Shown: one piece after another, positions 1 through 11,429 of the stretch
How positions within the stretch are numbered: the first letter of the stretch is position 1
How the letters are laid out: each line of letters begins with the position of its first letter
From: Symbiodinium natans
Taxonomy: Eukaryota; Sar; Dinophyceae; Suessiales; Symbiodiniaceae
Reading direction: 5' to 3'
Length of the DNA stretch: 62,000 nt
NCBI GenBank assembly: GCA_905221605.1
Contig: CAJNDS010002402.1
Coordinates: 1-62,000 of the forward strand
Made by a program: the position numbers and the translations under genes
Notes under the pieces: model-generated
Databases searched by the model: none
The model's input: the letters and a program-made list of their open reading frames with translations, nothing else
What the model was told of the DNA's origin: nothing

Positions 1-514
1 AAACTCCCTAGAAATTTCTAATAAGTGCTTTTGGGTCGTTTGTACCGTATTTCATCAATATTGAGTAGAACCGAAAATAGTCGAGAGATCCCGAAAATTC
101 CCGGCATGAAAATTCCCCTTATAAGGTCCCCATAAATAGCCAAGAACAGAAAAGAAAGGTCATCCGGCAGAGATGCCGCAGAACGATGCGGCCGAGCCCG
201 TAGCCTTTTATGGAGACATTCATCTTCATAGAAAAAAATAGATGTATTCATTTCCCAAATCCTTTAACTTAGGGATTTATCAATTCGTTAAGTTCCTTGA
301 TCAAAATTTGCCATATCCATCGGGCCGCAACTGTACACATGACTGTACACATGCGGAACGGCTAGTGCCAGTCGTAGGGATACGTCCCAGCAAGCGTTCT
401 GCCCGATTCTACCTTTGATGGCAGCCGATACGACCCCAAATCCCTAAACCTTAAATCCTGCTCCAGCCTGGCGTCTTCTCAGAAAACCACAGCACCGGCT
501 TCCAACCTTCTCAG
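1..514. other. 3' flank of ankyrin gene, no gene seen
   Basis: No convincing exon is visible. The stretch contains a doubled ACTGTACACATG word near 335-353 and a short CCCTAAACC telomere-like word near 443. It may hold the downstream region of the ankyrin gene. Confidence 0.4.
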
Positions 515-3172
515 TCAGCTCCCCAAACCCTGCAATCCTAGCACAAAGCTCAGGGGAAAATTCTTCCAACAAAGACCCGGCAACAGGAGCTTCATGATGT
601 CCCTATCGCCCCTCTGATGTGCCAAGGCCAGGGGCGTAGGCCTGGTGCATTCGGCAGCGGCCACGTTGGCGCGAGCAAAGAGTAGCAAGCGCACGATCTC
701 CAGATTGCCAGTGGCACATGCTGTGACGATTGGCGCCTGCTTCCGGCCAGATAAGTCCACCTCTATGTTCGTGCTTGCACTGGCCTCTAAGAGAAGCCGA
801 ACGGCATCCACATGACACCCGGCAACTGCCAGAGCAAGGGGACGTGCATCTATCACGTCTCTAGAGTTGTATTCACACAAAAGTCCCACCCGCCAGCCCT
901 CACGACTCCGTGACACCCTGCGCATCATTTTCCTGGGATGCGCAAATCGAGCAGTCAGCTGATTTCAGCCATCCTAGCATGGAACTACCAAATTCCCTGG
1001 AGGTGCATGGGGCGGCGGTGGACAAGTCTAAAGTGCAACCTAGCAAGAACAGACCTCTACCCTTTGCAGACCCTTCGAGCTGCAAAGGCTTCGACACTGT
1101 AAACTGTGTTCAAGGCAACAACGAGACGCTTACCGTGCTTCGCTTCGCTACGCACTAACCAGCGGCACCTGACTCCAACAGCAGTCTCATCACATCAACC
1201 CGGCCCAGTCTCGAAGCCAAGCACAAAGGGGTGTCACCAAAACCTGCATCCTGCACTTCCAGATCGGCGCGTGCCTCGAGCAGCGCTTGCACCACTGCCG
1301 CATGGCCCCCGGCGGATGCCACACCCAGGGGTCGGTGCGAGTCCCGCTGATCAACCACATCTTTGTTGGCCCTCGACTCCAACAGCAGGCCCACGATCGA
1401 CGCATTCCCTTCAGCAGCAGCCGCGCACCTCAGCTTATCAAAACCTGGGCCCCATGCACAAAACCGCAAACAAGTTCGACCTTGCAGGCAAAATACACGG
1501 CCACAGAGATCCTAAATGTATGGTGCACGGCACAGAGGCGTGTCTACGTCGACGACACCATTGGCGCTCAGAAGAAGATGCACGACCTCCAGCTTCCCGT
1601 TCCTTAGCTGCGCTTTTTGGACGCCTTCTCTTCTTATGCTTCTTGTAGTTTAAGGGTTCTTACGTCACCTACAAAACGTCAGTTTGGGTGGTTTGGTGTT
1701 CTTAAGCGTAAGCTTCTGTGAAGCCAAGGCCAGTGGTGTAGACCGCCTCAGCCGCCGAACCTTGTTCTTATCCGCCCTGGCCTCAAGGAGCAGGTGCACC
1801 GTCTGTGCATGGCCGGACTCACAAGCAAGAGCAAGGGCCGTGCAGCCTTTGGGTCCACTCACCTCCCAAAAAAAGGCTTTGGGCTTGGGGCTTGGGGTTT
1901 AGGGTTTGGGGGTTGGCGGTTTAGGGTGTCTAACAACAACATGGTGTTTGGGGTTTTTGGTTTGGGCGCTTTTCCACTCAGCGGCAGGATCTACTATGCA
2001 CATATGGCGCCACCACTGCAGGGTGTGAGGGGTGGCGGCATGGGACTAGCCCTCAAGCCCCTTTTTGAAGACATACACCCTGCACGCTTGAAAAGACCTT
2101 CTTTCAAAAAGACCTAAGGGTGTCAGGGTGTTTGCGGTTTGATTGCATCCTTGGCTGCTGTTCATGTGGGCTCCCCCCCCCCCCCCAGTCTCTCCCAATC
2201 TTGGACCCCTGAGAAGTGTTTGGGGCTGTTGGACTAGTAACGCTCCTCCCCACAGATGACCGGTGTGGACTGGTTTCGAAACTTAAGAAAAAGAAGCGGC
2301 TACCCTGACCTGGACCCCCCCGAATCCCCCCGATATACGGTTTAGACCCCGAGCCCAATGCGGACGGGCCTTGTCCTTGTCGGCAGCAGCCTCCAGCAGC
2401 ATGCGAACGACCTCATCGTGTCCGCCAGCGGCAGCCGCTGCGAGTGGCGAGAGGCGTTGGGTTTGATCCAGGTCCGGGTCTTGCGGTCGATGAAGTGCGG
2501 CCTCCACCTGCAATAAGGATTGCGTGGGTTGGGATACTGGTGGTAGCTTTGCTCTCTGTTATTCTGAAGCGGCATACCCTCGTGTAGGCCAACAGTCCTT
2601 GCTTAATAAGTTGCGCTCGTTGTGGTACTGGTTGGGTTGAAGGTACCTTCTGGTGGAGTGCCTGCTGCAGAGTCCACGGCCCAAACCCTGAAACCCTGAT
2701 GCCGAAAGAAGCAGAAAGAAGAAAACAAGAGGGTGTGGAGGTGAGGGTTTTTGGTTCAGGGTTGCTCAAGTAGTGGGTTTGCGGTTTCAAGGGATTGGGG
2801 TTGATGCGGTGCCTCCGCCAGCAAGCCCTGCGAGGCAGCGCTGGCAAGCTCTTCGACCTGCTGCCTCGTCGTCTCGGCGAAGGGCAACAGCACAAGCTGG
2901 AAATCTGGAGGGGCCAGGCGGTGTTATTTGGGTGTATTTTGTGTATAGTTCGCGCGTTACTTGGGTGATGTGTTTTAACGGAACTTCCCACCTGAAATCT
3001 CCTTCAACTCCGCTTCGTCCTCCAAGGAGACCACATCAACCAGAAGCCTTTGCCGGAACCGCCCATATCCTGTTAGCTTCTGCAGCCATAGCTTTAGTGC
3101 TCGCACATTGCTGATTTCGCCCTTCGGTCTGGATGCCACTTCTTCCCCAGAGGCGCGCCAAACATGCAGCAT
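515..3172 (-). CDS. Ankyrin-repeat protein with N-terminal ubiquitin-like leader, 7 exons, 411 aa
   Basis: Exons on the minus strand: 3172-2992, 2904-2813, 2507-2370, 1862-1716, 1607-1534, 1428-1169, 858-515. The joined phases close exactly: 1236 nt, 411 codons plus stop. The ATG at 3172 begins MLHVWRASGEE and the first ~70 residues look like a ubiquitin-like fold ending in LVLLPFAETTRQQVEE. About nine ankyrin repeats follow, for example TPLALA, GHDEVVRMLLEA, GNLEIVRLLL. Such proteins are binding scaffolds; the partner is unknown. Introns 2 and 3 start with GC, intron 4 with AA or GA depending on a one-base sliding boundary, and introns 1, 5 and 6 with GT. The exon 6/7 junction is the least certain: a GC-donor alternative adds two residues. 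Introns hold telomere-like and homopolymer tracts. The last repeat is cut short, so a further exon below 515 is possible. The family call is firm; the exact ends are less so. Confidence 0.85.
1880..1975. repeat. Degenerate TTTAGGG/TTTGGGG telomere-like tract in an intron
   Basis: The sequence runs through GGCTTGGGG, GGTTTAGGGTTTGGGGG and GGTTTAGGG words, close to the plant-type TTTAGGG telomere unit. It lies in intron 3 of the ankyrin gene just outside its acceptor. It is too diverged to be a functional telomere and is likely an interstitial remnant or G/T-rich slippage product. Confidence 0.55.
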
Positions 3173-3189
3173 CCCCTATAAAACTCGCG

Positions 3190-4255
3190 CGGGGCTCGAA
3201 GCTGCGCGGCTATGGCTGAGAGCTGAGAGCCGGAGATCAACGCCGTCGTTTGGTTCTCGGAATGGGCCCTTAGCCAAGTGTTCCCGATACCTTAATCTCA
3301 GAACTAATTTGAAGTAGACTACACCAGAAGCACCTTCTCCCCAGGTCTGCCTGCTATGAGACTGCAAAGCACTTCCTGAATTTAGGGCTTGAGAGGACCA
3401 TCGGACTCTTCAGACCCGCCTCGACCTGTTGCAAGCACTGTGGCTACGCGTTCCTCACTAGTTCTGAGTATGGAAGAAGGGAACGAGGCACCCCATGTGC
3501 TTTCTTGAAAAGGGTGGTCATTTCATATGGTACCGAATTCACTAAGACGTAAACCCTGCTCAATGGGAAGCTCCCAGGCGTAGGGGCTAAAGGAGCAGCC
3601 CACAGTCCAAATTGGGTTGGAGCTTGGGGTGCAACAGTGTAGGCTCTTGTGGTTCACGGTTTGGGGTTTAGAGTTTAGGGCTTGGGTGTTTGGCCTGGAG
3701 GTTTCGGTGGAGGGGCGGGGCATCACGAGAGGTCTTTGAGGGCAGCTGGGCTGGTTGAGGATTTCAAGGCCCTACGGCGTCCCCCGTCAAAGGTCTCCGT
3801 TTCATGGGCCTCCCGCCCGAAACCCAAAACGCTAAGTAAGCAGGAAACCCGATGATGTGAGGGTGCCGTGTTTTCATCGGGGACCCAAAAGCCACCAGTT
3901 ACTATATTGCTGCAGGGCAAGGCTACCAATAAAATGAAATGACTCCGCGATGAAAAGCCCAAAGTTCACATCATTATTGTACACTCGCGGTTGATGAAGA
4001 TTCGTTTACATAATTTGATCCGTGTTTGCTTCTGGCCGGACAACAATGGTTACATAATGGACATATGAGAGTGGAAACGCGCTCTTCAGAATATGAGAAC
4101 TGTAATTCAATACTTTTCTGGCAAGCAACAATTACTTTCGCCGGAAAACAAACTCAAGTTTGACTTCCGATTGCGAAAACGCACTTTTGGTTGGTCAAAA
4201 GTGCTTTTCTGAGCCTGTCGTTTGAGATTTCGGTCGTTTTTTCTAGACAAAGACA
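3190..4255. other. Intergenic region with a telomere-like tract
   Basis: This is upstream of the ankyrin ATG. Around 3655-3700 there is another TTTGGGGTTTAGAGTTTAGGG-type tract. The open frames here lack protein-like composition or consistent splice sites, so no gene is called. Confidence 0.4.
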
Positions 4256-4261
4256 CTCTGT

Positions 4262-4264
4262 ACT

Positions 4265-4311
<47 letters not shown>

Positions 4312-4530
4312 GTCTGTCGTCTGTCGTCTGTCTTCTGTCTTCTGTCCTGTGTCCTGTGTCCTGTGTCCTGTGTCTTGGGTCTTCCGTCTTCCGTCTTCCG
4401 TCTTCCGTCTTCCGTCTTCCGTCTTCCGTCTTCCGTCTTCCGTCTTCCGTCTTCCGTCTTCCGTCTTCCGTCTTGCGTCTTCCGTCTTCCGTCTCGCGTC
4501 TTCCGTCTTCCGTCTTCTGTCTCTGCCCAG
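4262..4530. repeat. Heptamer microsatellite arrays (TGTCTTC)n then (CGTCTTC)n
   Basis: A 7-bp unit TGTCTTC repeats from about 4265, passes through TGTCCTG variants near 4345-4370, then becomes CGTCTTC from about 4380 to 4515. Because 7 is not a multiple of 3, the array stays open in several frames and yields artefactual Ser/Val/Leu-rich reading frames on the plus strand. Confidence 0.9.
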
Positions 4531-4552
4531 TCTCTCTCCCTGTCGTTGTCTC

Positions 4553-4760
4553 TGTCTCTTAGTCTCTCTATCTCTGTTACTCTACATCTCTATCCCTGTT
4601 TCCCTCTATCCCTCTATCTCTCCATCTCTCCATTTCTCTATCTCTCTATCTCTCTATCTCTCTATCTCTCTATCTCTCTATCTCTCTATCTCTCTGTCTC
4701 TCGATCTCTCTATCTCTCTATCTCTCTACCACACTATCTCTTTATCTCTCTATCTACTCA
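4553..4760. repeat. (TATCTCTC)n octamer microsatellite
   Basis: An 8-bp pyrimidine-rich unit repeats, clearest from about 4630 to 4755. It directly follows the heptamer arrays, so the whole block is polypyrimidine on the plus strand. Confidence 0.85.
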
Positions 4761-4975
4761 GCGAAGAGGCCCCCCCCGAAAGGCGACCTCGGCCTATCTC
4801 GTTTTTTCTCTCCTTTTCTTCGTATTCCTCTTCTTCTGCTCCCCTCCTCTTTCTTTCTTGGGGGCAAGGGGGCAAGCCCCCGGGCGTTCTCCCCCTCCCC
4901 GGCATTCGGGGTTCCTCTGATGTGGGTGGTCGGGAAGAAGGAGCTCTGACATCTTGTCTCACCCCTGCACAACCC

Positions 4976-5019
<44 letters not shown>

Positions 5020-5022
5020 TCT
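4976..5022. repeat. (CT)n microsatellite
   Basis: A dinucleotide CT run with occasional CCC interruptions, at the end of the pyrimidine-rich block. Confidence 0.85.
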
Positions 5023-5559
5023 CATGGTGTTGAGTTTAATGGTCCGTGCACATTTTCTGGTTTGACAGTAGAATGTAAACGCTACTGTATGCTTGATTTG
5101 TAATCATGTCATCCTACAAAGAAAAATTGAATCTAAGTTTTTCAGGCAGAAAAGTGGATTGAATTTACCATATTGTGACGTAGGACGAAGCATCTCTGCT
5201 TTTCTTCATGGATTTTTCGTCGTAATGGAAAGAATGATACATCATCATCGTTGATTTGTGGACCTGCGAGCAATCCTCGTCACTATATGACCAGTATATT
5301 CGTCGCCAATTGCTCTGCGATGCTATCGCTGGCCTGAGAGGCCTACTGGCCGCTATATAGCCGTTCTTATCCCATCTCTTATCATCTTGTAGCGTGAGAA
5401 TCTGGAGCCCTTTTGACATGGATTGGGGCGATCCGAAAATATCCTGTAAATCAAAAATCCGGCACTTTGTTCTTTCTAATCGATTGTTGTTGAGCACCCT
5501 GCAACGCGGTCACTCATCCTTTCTAGCGGGATACGTCAGGCAAGTCTGGGATCCACAAT

Positions 5560-7380
5560 CGATTTGCACGCATTTGGCAGGTACCCTCTAACTTCGTGTA
5601 GAAGAAGAGGCATCCAAGAGCCGAGCAGAGGACGCTGCAGGCTGCAGCAATAGATCCAAATGCAACGTTGATGTCTCAGGCTGAAGGCTTCGACGGCACA
5701 GACAACAAGAACTCCTGCGCAAAGTGTACTGCCACATAGCGCCAAGAAGCGATAGCGTCTTCTGGAAAATCGAATTAAACATTGTGACGCTCAGAAACGG
5801 AGCAGGTGCTGTCAACCACGGCATCCGTGTCACCTTGGTGTTTTGGCGACGCACACTCTGACAAGCATGAAGATTTTCCAACAAAGACGAGAACATTGTG
5901 GGCAAAGTAGATGGAGAAGGTGACTTCTTGGCGGCTGCACTGAACTTTGGAATTCTCTGCTGAAGTCAAGAGGCCGTCACTGAAAGCGTTCCGTCAAGTA
6001 ACAAAACTCCCAGGCAAGCGCCACCTCAGCAAAGCTGCTTGCACGAGGCACGAAGGGCTTGCATTTGTGTTGCGGCCGGGCGCTAACGTAAGTGACTCTG
6101 CTTTCGATTTCATGCTTGAAGCCACCCTGCAGTTTGAATAGCAACTGCCTTGCGCGCGGAACTGCTGAGAGGCTGAGAGCCCTACTGCTGGGGCAGATAG
6201 GTCCAAAGAGAACCCCACGGTTGCCAGGTTGGCGACCTTGAGAAGCACAGAAGCTTTGCCCGAGGCATACAGGCCTCTTCTAGCCAATGCTATCGCGATG
6301 TGCGGCTCTGGCACAAGTGTTCACAAGCAACAAGTCACTATCTATGTCTCTGAACCCAGCGCAACAACTGGACGAATCGTCGTCACGTTTGAGCATCCCG
6401 AAATCAAAATTGTGGCGGACATATCATCCGCAAGTGGGCGCTTCAGCGGGGCGCTCCAGGGATTTATACGAGGTGGCCACTGCAGAGATCATCCGATCCC
6501 GCCGCAGCGAGTAGGACACTTTCAGCTGGAGGGGAAGAATGCACATCAAGCCATGTCCATGTGCAAGCTGCAAATACAAGTGCTACATAAGCCTAAGGCG
6601 ATCAGCATAGCCGCGGCAAACGAGATCAGAGCCTCAATGCAATGTGAATGGGACCGCGTTTCTGGTCGGCGGCAGCCCAAGCCCGGACCAAACTCGCAAG
6701 AACTTGCAGAACTTGCAGACTAGGATCCATCCACTCATCTCCACTGTGCAGCAGGATGAAGCAAGCGATGACAAAGGACCACCTGACTGGTGCGAGCCAT
6801 GCCAATGCTATGCCGTGCCCATGCAAAAGCAAAACAGGACAACTGCTGCCCTGCACCTTGCATTTCTGCAAGGTTTCTATTATACCATGAGTGCTATGGC
6901 TGTGTGTGCCAGGCCCGTGGCATGTGGCATGCCATCTGGGGCAGGAAATCGTAGCCCCAAACAACCTGAAGCGCACAAGCTGGCAGTATAGCCCAATAGC
7001 GACAACGCGAGCGACAGCATTATGAATTATGCTCCAGTGATGCATGGTGGCAGGCCTTTGGCAGAACTGGCTTGGACAGCATGATGAGAGGCGTGATCAC
7101 CAGAACGTAGATTGCCTCACTTGCGTCTCTCACGCTACTCTTCTCAGCACCTGCAACACATCTTACGAGACATGAAATGGACAGGTTTTCTGAGCATGAG
7201 CGCCATCTTGTCCAGCAGCTCCATGGTGCAAGATGTGCAGGGCGCCCCTCTATCCACTGCCACGGAGGACAACGCCGTCTGCCAACAGTATGAAAAGAAT
7301 GTTGAAGCGTTTGCTGCAGTTGACATCTCATGTAGCAAGCTTGGGAAAGCCGGCCCATCACAGACATCTCGCATCCGTAG
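5560..7380 (-). CDS. Polytopic membrane protein, tandem copy B (multi-exon, partial model)
   Basis: Minus-strand exons matching copy A (7744-9390) in order. A Met-initiated stretch MELLDKMALML lies at about 7225-7190. A 60-nt exon at 7115-7056 encodes AIYVLVITPLIMLSKPVLPK. An exon starting at 6782 encodes WSFVIACFILLHSGDEWM. About 6622-6580 encodes ALISFAAAMLIA. An exon starting at 6236 encodes VANLATVGFSLDLSAPAV. Further hydrophobic exons follow near 5960-5880 and 5690-5575, the latter including NVAFGSIAAACSVLCSALG. Several segments look like membrane spans. The 7056 exon is followed by a GC donor. I do not recognise the family; a transporter or channel is possible. Full exon joining was not achieved and the ends are approximate. 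Confidence 0.6.
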
Positions 7381-7743
7381 TTTTGCAGTTCAAGCTCAAG
7401 CCAGCACCATCGCTGAACGGCAGAACTCAACATCAAGAATGGCGCAGTGCCCTTTTTCGGCCCGAGCTGATGTGCATATCTTCCGCTATCAAAACGAAGA
7501 TTCGATGTCATACCCTTGTCTTGGATAGCAGCTTTAGCACTTTAGCGTCTTGAGTAAGATCAACGGCCAAGCCCCAGGCTGTTGTCACTTAGTGTGCCCT
7601 GCAGCTGGTCTGTACGTTCAAGACGCAAAGGCGTTTGGGAGGCTGGTCTCCCACAGGTAAACAATTCACCGCACAGCTCACCGGCGGTACCAGAAGTTCT
7701 TTTGCGGTCCTCAGGACCTGGGCAATGGACAGTTCTTAGGCAC

Positions 7744-8824
7744 CTCCGGAGATGAAGAATGGACTTTGCTGAGCTTTGGCTTCAGACTCAACGTGTTCGA
7801 GGAGGTAGTTGAACTCCCAGAGCAGGGCAACCTAGAATCAATGCCCAGCAACCGAAACAAGGAAGCGTTGATCTTGCGGGAGAGTTGTGGTTATCGCTAG
7901 GGAGCATCAAAAGTGCAGATCGATACATCCACGGCTACGGTGCACAGTCATCACGATTGTTTTGTGAGATGATGAGTTCGCGCCGCGAGCGAAAGTGCAG
8001 CTCAGCCGTTGGCTGCTGGCGCGCAGAGATTCAAAGAGAATCCCACAGTTGCGAGGTTGGCAACCTGCAGAAAGATGCCGCAGGGACACTTCTCTACTTT
8101 GATTGGTTTTCCTGCTCCGCAACTGTTACTGCTGAGCTCCCTGCGATCAGCATTGCTGATGCAAAGGAGATGAAGGCCTCGGTGAAAGCTTGGCAGGATG
8201 TTACAGTAGTGAGCGGGCCAAGTCATTGTTTGCTAAGTCTGCTAACTTTAACCCAGGCTCCATCCACTCCTCCCCGCCCGTGTGCAGGAGGATAAAGCAA
8301 GCAATCACGAAGGACCACCTGGAAACAGTCTGTTTTCAAACTGCGCATTCTCAAAAGAGACGTCACCCCAGCTGAGGTCCTAGCATGTGGCATGCCATCT
8401 GCGGCAGAAAATCATACCCCCAGACAACCTGACAACATCCGACGCCAACCGGTCGGGTGTAGCTCTACAATTTGCTGTGCCAGTATTTGATACGTGTACT
8501 GATACGTGTGCTCAAGCACACTCTGGGAGGCCACTGGTCCTTAAGCTGCCCGCCTTGGGCAAAATAGGCTTGGAAATCATGATGAGGGGCGTGACGATGG
8601 CAACATAGATCGCCTCAGCTACGTGACCGAAAGCGAGCGGTAGTCGGCAAGTGGAAAAGAGTGAGCTGGATTTGATTCCCCCAGGTCAGCCTTCTCTCAC
8701 TACTGTCCCGAATTTCTCGAAAAGGGGCTGGGGGTTTGGAACAGCTTTGCATGGCTATGGAGGGCCTTGCAGTGAATTTGGCGTGTGGACTGGGCTGTGC
8801 CGTGTAGAAAGGGATTCGGAGGCT

Positions 8825-8857
<33 letters not shown>

Positions 8858-9390
8858 CGGAGCTAACACGACGAGAGCTGCTCACTCCCCGTGGTAGGCT
8901 GCGTCGGGAAGGGAAACCGGGAATGGAGGTATGGAGGGAGAACACCAAACAGTTCACATGTTCGGGTCCGGTTCGCTCGACGGAAACATGTCCCTCGGAC
9001 ATGCTTTCTCCAGGCTGCCGAGCAGCCGTTGTTGGTTTTGACTGTTCTCAACTTCGGGCCGATCGATATCAGTACATCAACTGCAGCTGCTGCCCGTGAA
9101 GCATGGAGGTGGGGGCGGGGAGGGGGAGGGGGAGTGGGGGGTGGGTGAGGGGTCGCTGTTCAGAGTTCACAACTCATAAGGGGCGAAGCTGATCCCGCTG
9201 ATCCCACTCTTCATTGAGGCGTCCGTGTCCATGCTTGCGAGAACATGCTTTGCTCTCAATGGGGAATCCAAGCCATGCTGGAAAGCCATTTGGAAACCAC
9301 ATGCTGGCTGCTATAAACACAAATCTCTGTGTAGGCCGAGGTCATCACGAGCTTGTCAAGGAGCTCCATGGTGCACAAGGACGAGCGGCT
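7744..9390 (-). CDS. Polytopic membrane protein, tandem copy A (multi-exon, partial model)
   Basis: Counterpart of copy B on the same strand. MELLDKLVMTSAYTE lies at about 9375-9330. A 60-nt exon at 8613-8554 encodes AIYVAIVTPLIMISKPILPK and has a GC donor. An exon starting at 8318 encodes WSFVIACFILLHTGGEEWM. About 8182-8140 encodes AFISFASAMLIAG. An exon starting at 8064 encodes VANLATVGFSLNLCAPA. An exon at 7831-7744, with an AG acceptor and GT donor, encodes VALLWEFNYLLEHVES and ends FFISG; it may belong to this copy or to the start of copy B. Order and exon length are shared with copy B, but introns differ, including a 31-G run at 8827-8857 only here. Function unknown. Confidence 0.6.
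8827..8857. repeat. Poly-G run, 31 nt
   Basis: An uninterrupted run of 31 G, lying in the interval between the first and second recognised exons of membrane copy A. Run length may be affected by sequencing. Confidence 0.9.
9110..9150. repeat. G-rich tract
   Basis: GGGG blocks separated by C, A or T, able in principle to form a G-quadruplex. It lies in the presumed intron of membrane copy A. Confidence 0.6.
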
Positions 9391-9942
9391 ATGTAATGAA
9401 CGGACTCACCTGTACCAGCCAGGCCCGTGAAATGATGGATGCCCTCTGCCCTGCTCACTGCTCACGTGCGTAGATAGTAAGTCTCCTTTCTGAGAGCCCG
9501 GTGCTACATGGGTAGTGCCAGTTGGAGGAAATGTACTTGCCGACTTCTCGAAATCTTCCAAACGCTCCACAGGCAGGAGCACCGCGCTTCTTTTCCGGAC
9601 CACGCGTTCGGAAGAATCCGAGAACAGGGTGAGTTCATACTGCTCTCAGACTTGTGACGGCCATGATAGGTCACAAAAATAACACGCTTGTGCTGTCTAC
9701 GCAACAAAACCTCTATCTGACAACTCGGTAGTGTATCCTCGTTATAGCTTGAATGCACGAGTATTTGCATCCCGGTCCAGACTCACCAGTGAGAGAGCAT
9801 CTGCCTGGAATGCGTCCGGAACCTATGCCTTCATGCGGCCCTGGAACCTGGCCACGAACCAACGTGCAATGTATGTCCAATGACATTCAATGTATGTCCG
9901 GATGTGGTGATGTGCTGTGGCGTAGCAGTCTGAGTACGATCA

Positions 9943-11257
9943 CTATGCGCCATGCACAGCTGAATGCCGGCAAGGCCTTTGCTTGACCTCGTCGGGGGAT
10001 AGCGGCTGTCCTTCTTCCCACGTGTTTTCGTCCTCCAGTCGAGTTGACGCATCTGCGGAATCAAGCTCAGCAGGCTTACCACCTAGAGGTTGAGCGTGCT
10101 CGGCTCTTTCGTGCTTCTGAAGCACACGTCTGGTCCTGAATGTAAAGGCACTCCTTTGCGTACATGATCTGCTGCTCATGGCGCTTGCCTGGGAGCCAGA
10201 GCCACCGATGAAGCTTGGAGCTCGGCTCAGGTGTACAAGGGTCATCGCGTGCTCGCGTGCTCGTGTGCAGCTTCCAGGGTGAGCACTTGAGTTTGGATCC
10301 ACAGGGACTGCTTCAGCCGACCTTTCCAGATTCACAGAATCCGGGTTGAGACTAGCGGGGGTGAGTGCACGGGTGGCAGTAGGCTTTTGACTCAAGTTCG
10401 ATTCCAGCGGAGGAGAACACGTTCAGAACCTGCGCGCAAGCGTGGAATTGGGACACGCCGGGCGTCGACCAGGATTTCCATCTCGGGCCACACCTTGCGC
10501 TCGTCCTTCCCCTCATAGAAGACATGAATCAGGCTGGAAGCCTGAAGCTCAATGACATACGAAGACTTGAATGGCCGAAGACCATGTGACTATCCTTTTT
10601 TACGCGCTGTTCTGCGCAGAAAAAAGGAGGAGGATTTGTCGGTGCCTGAGCGTCCAAACCACCACTTCGCGAGTACTCTGACAAGTTCCAGCATGCGACG
10701 GAAAAGTGGACCTGATCATCACAAGCATTCTCGAGGAATTGCAGCATGTGCAGTCCAGCATGCAGTGCCTTTCCCTGCTTCTGGCAGACTCGCTTGATGT
10801 CCAAGTCCTCGCGATATTGTGTGATACATGATGGCATTGGCTGCCAGCGCCACATTCTACCCTTGGAGCTCCACGTGGAACTACAGGTAAGGTGGTGAAA
10901 GGACTCACAACTCACAACTGCTGGGCGATGGGTCAGGATGTCCATGTCCTTGGCAACGATCTCGCGCCTGGCTGAACAGCATCCACTAGAAAGTGAGAGG
11001 AAACATGTACAAGTTTTCGCTGCTGACTCCGATTGCCGCTGTTGCCTCTTGAGAATCTTCTTTGGCACGGCCTTCAGCTGTCGAATGTACCTCGCAGAGT
11101 AAGAGTCCACACTTTGCCTCGTGCCTCGGGGCAGCGGCAGGTCACTCAACGTCATCAGGATGCTCGCCCCAATCAGCCACCTGTGCCTGCAAGCAAAGTG
11201 CCGCACAGCAGGCTGCAGAATGATAAGCGTAGTCCCTCCGTCACTCCGCCCTGTCAC
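9943..11257 (-). CDS. Unidentified multi-exon protein
   Basis: The clearest exon is 10541-10430 (112 nt, AG acceptor, GT donor), reading ASSLIHVFYEGKDERKVW and ending RRVPIPRLRA. Upstream, an exon about 10884-10711 reads QYREDLDIKRVCQKQGKALH and ends ENACDDQ before a canonical CAG/GTCCAC donor. Another around 11180-11030 contains HRWLIGASILMTLSDLPLPR and then a basic RYIRQLKAVPKKILKR stretch. Downstream, an open frame of 150 codons (10395-9943) contains RTRRVLQKHERAEHAQP and an acidic RLEDENTWEEGQPLSPDE. The exons were not joined into one frame, and the last block could instead be the N-terminal part of the membrane gene downstream. No family recognised. Confidence 0.5.
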
Positions 11258-11429
11258 TCAGGTCCACACGACGCAGGGTCCTGGATCTGGGCGCCACATT
11301 GCCAAGGCGCGTTGTCGAAATGGGGCCGCAACGACGCTCGAAACAGCTTCTCTTGAACAGTAATGGCAATACACCCGTGAGCTTGTGGCAGTGATGCTGC
11401 GCCGCAGAATGCCGCAGACACATCTGCCG

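Noticed and set aside
4191-5065. Long plus-strand frames of Ser/Val/Leu-rich repeats
   Set aside because: They are translations of the 7- and 8-bp microsatellites, which stay open in several frames at once; no start context or splice sites.
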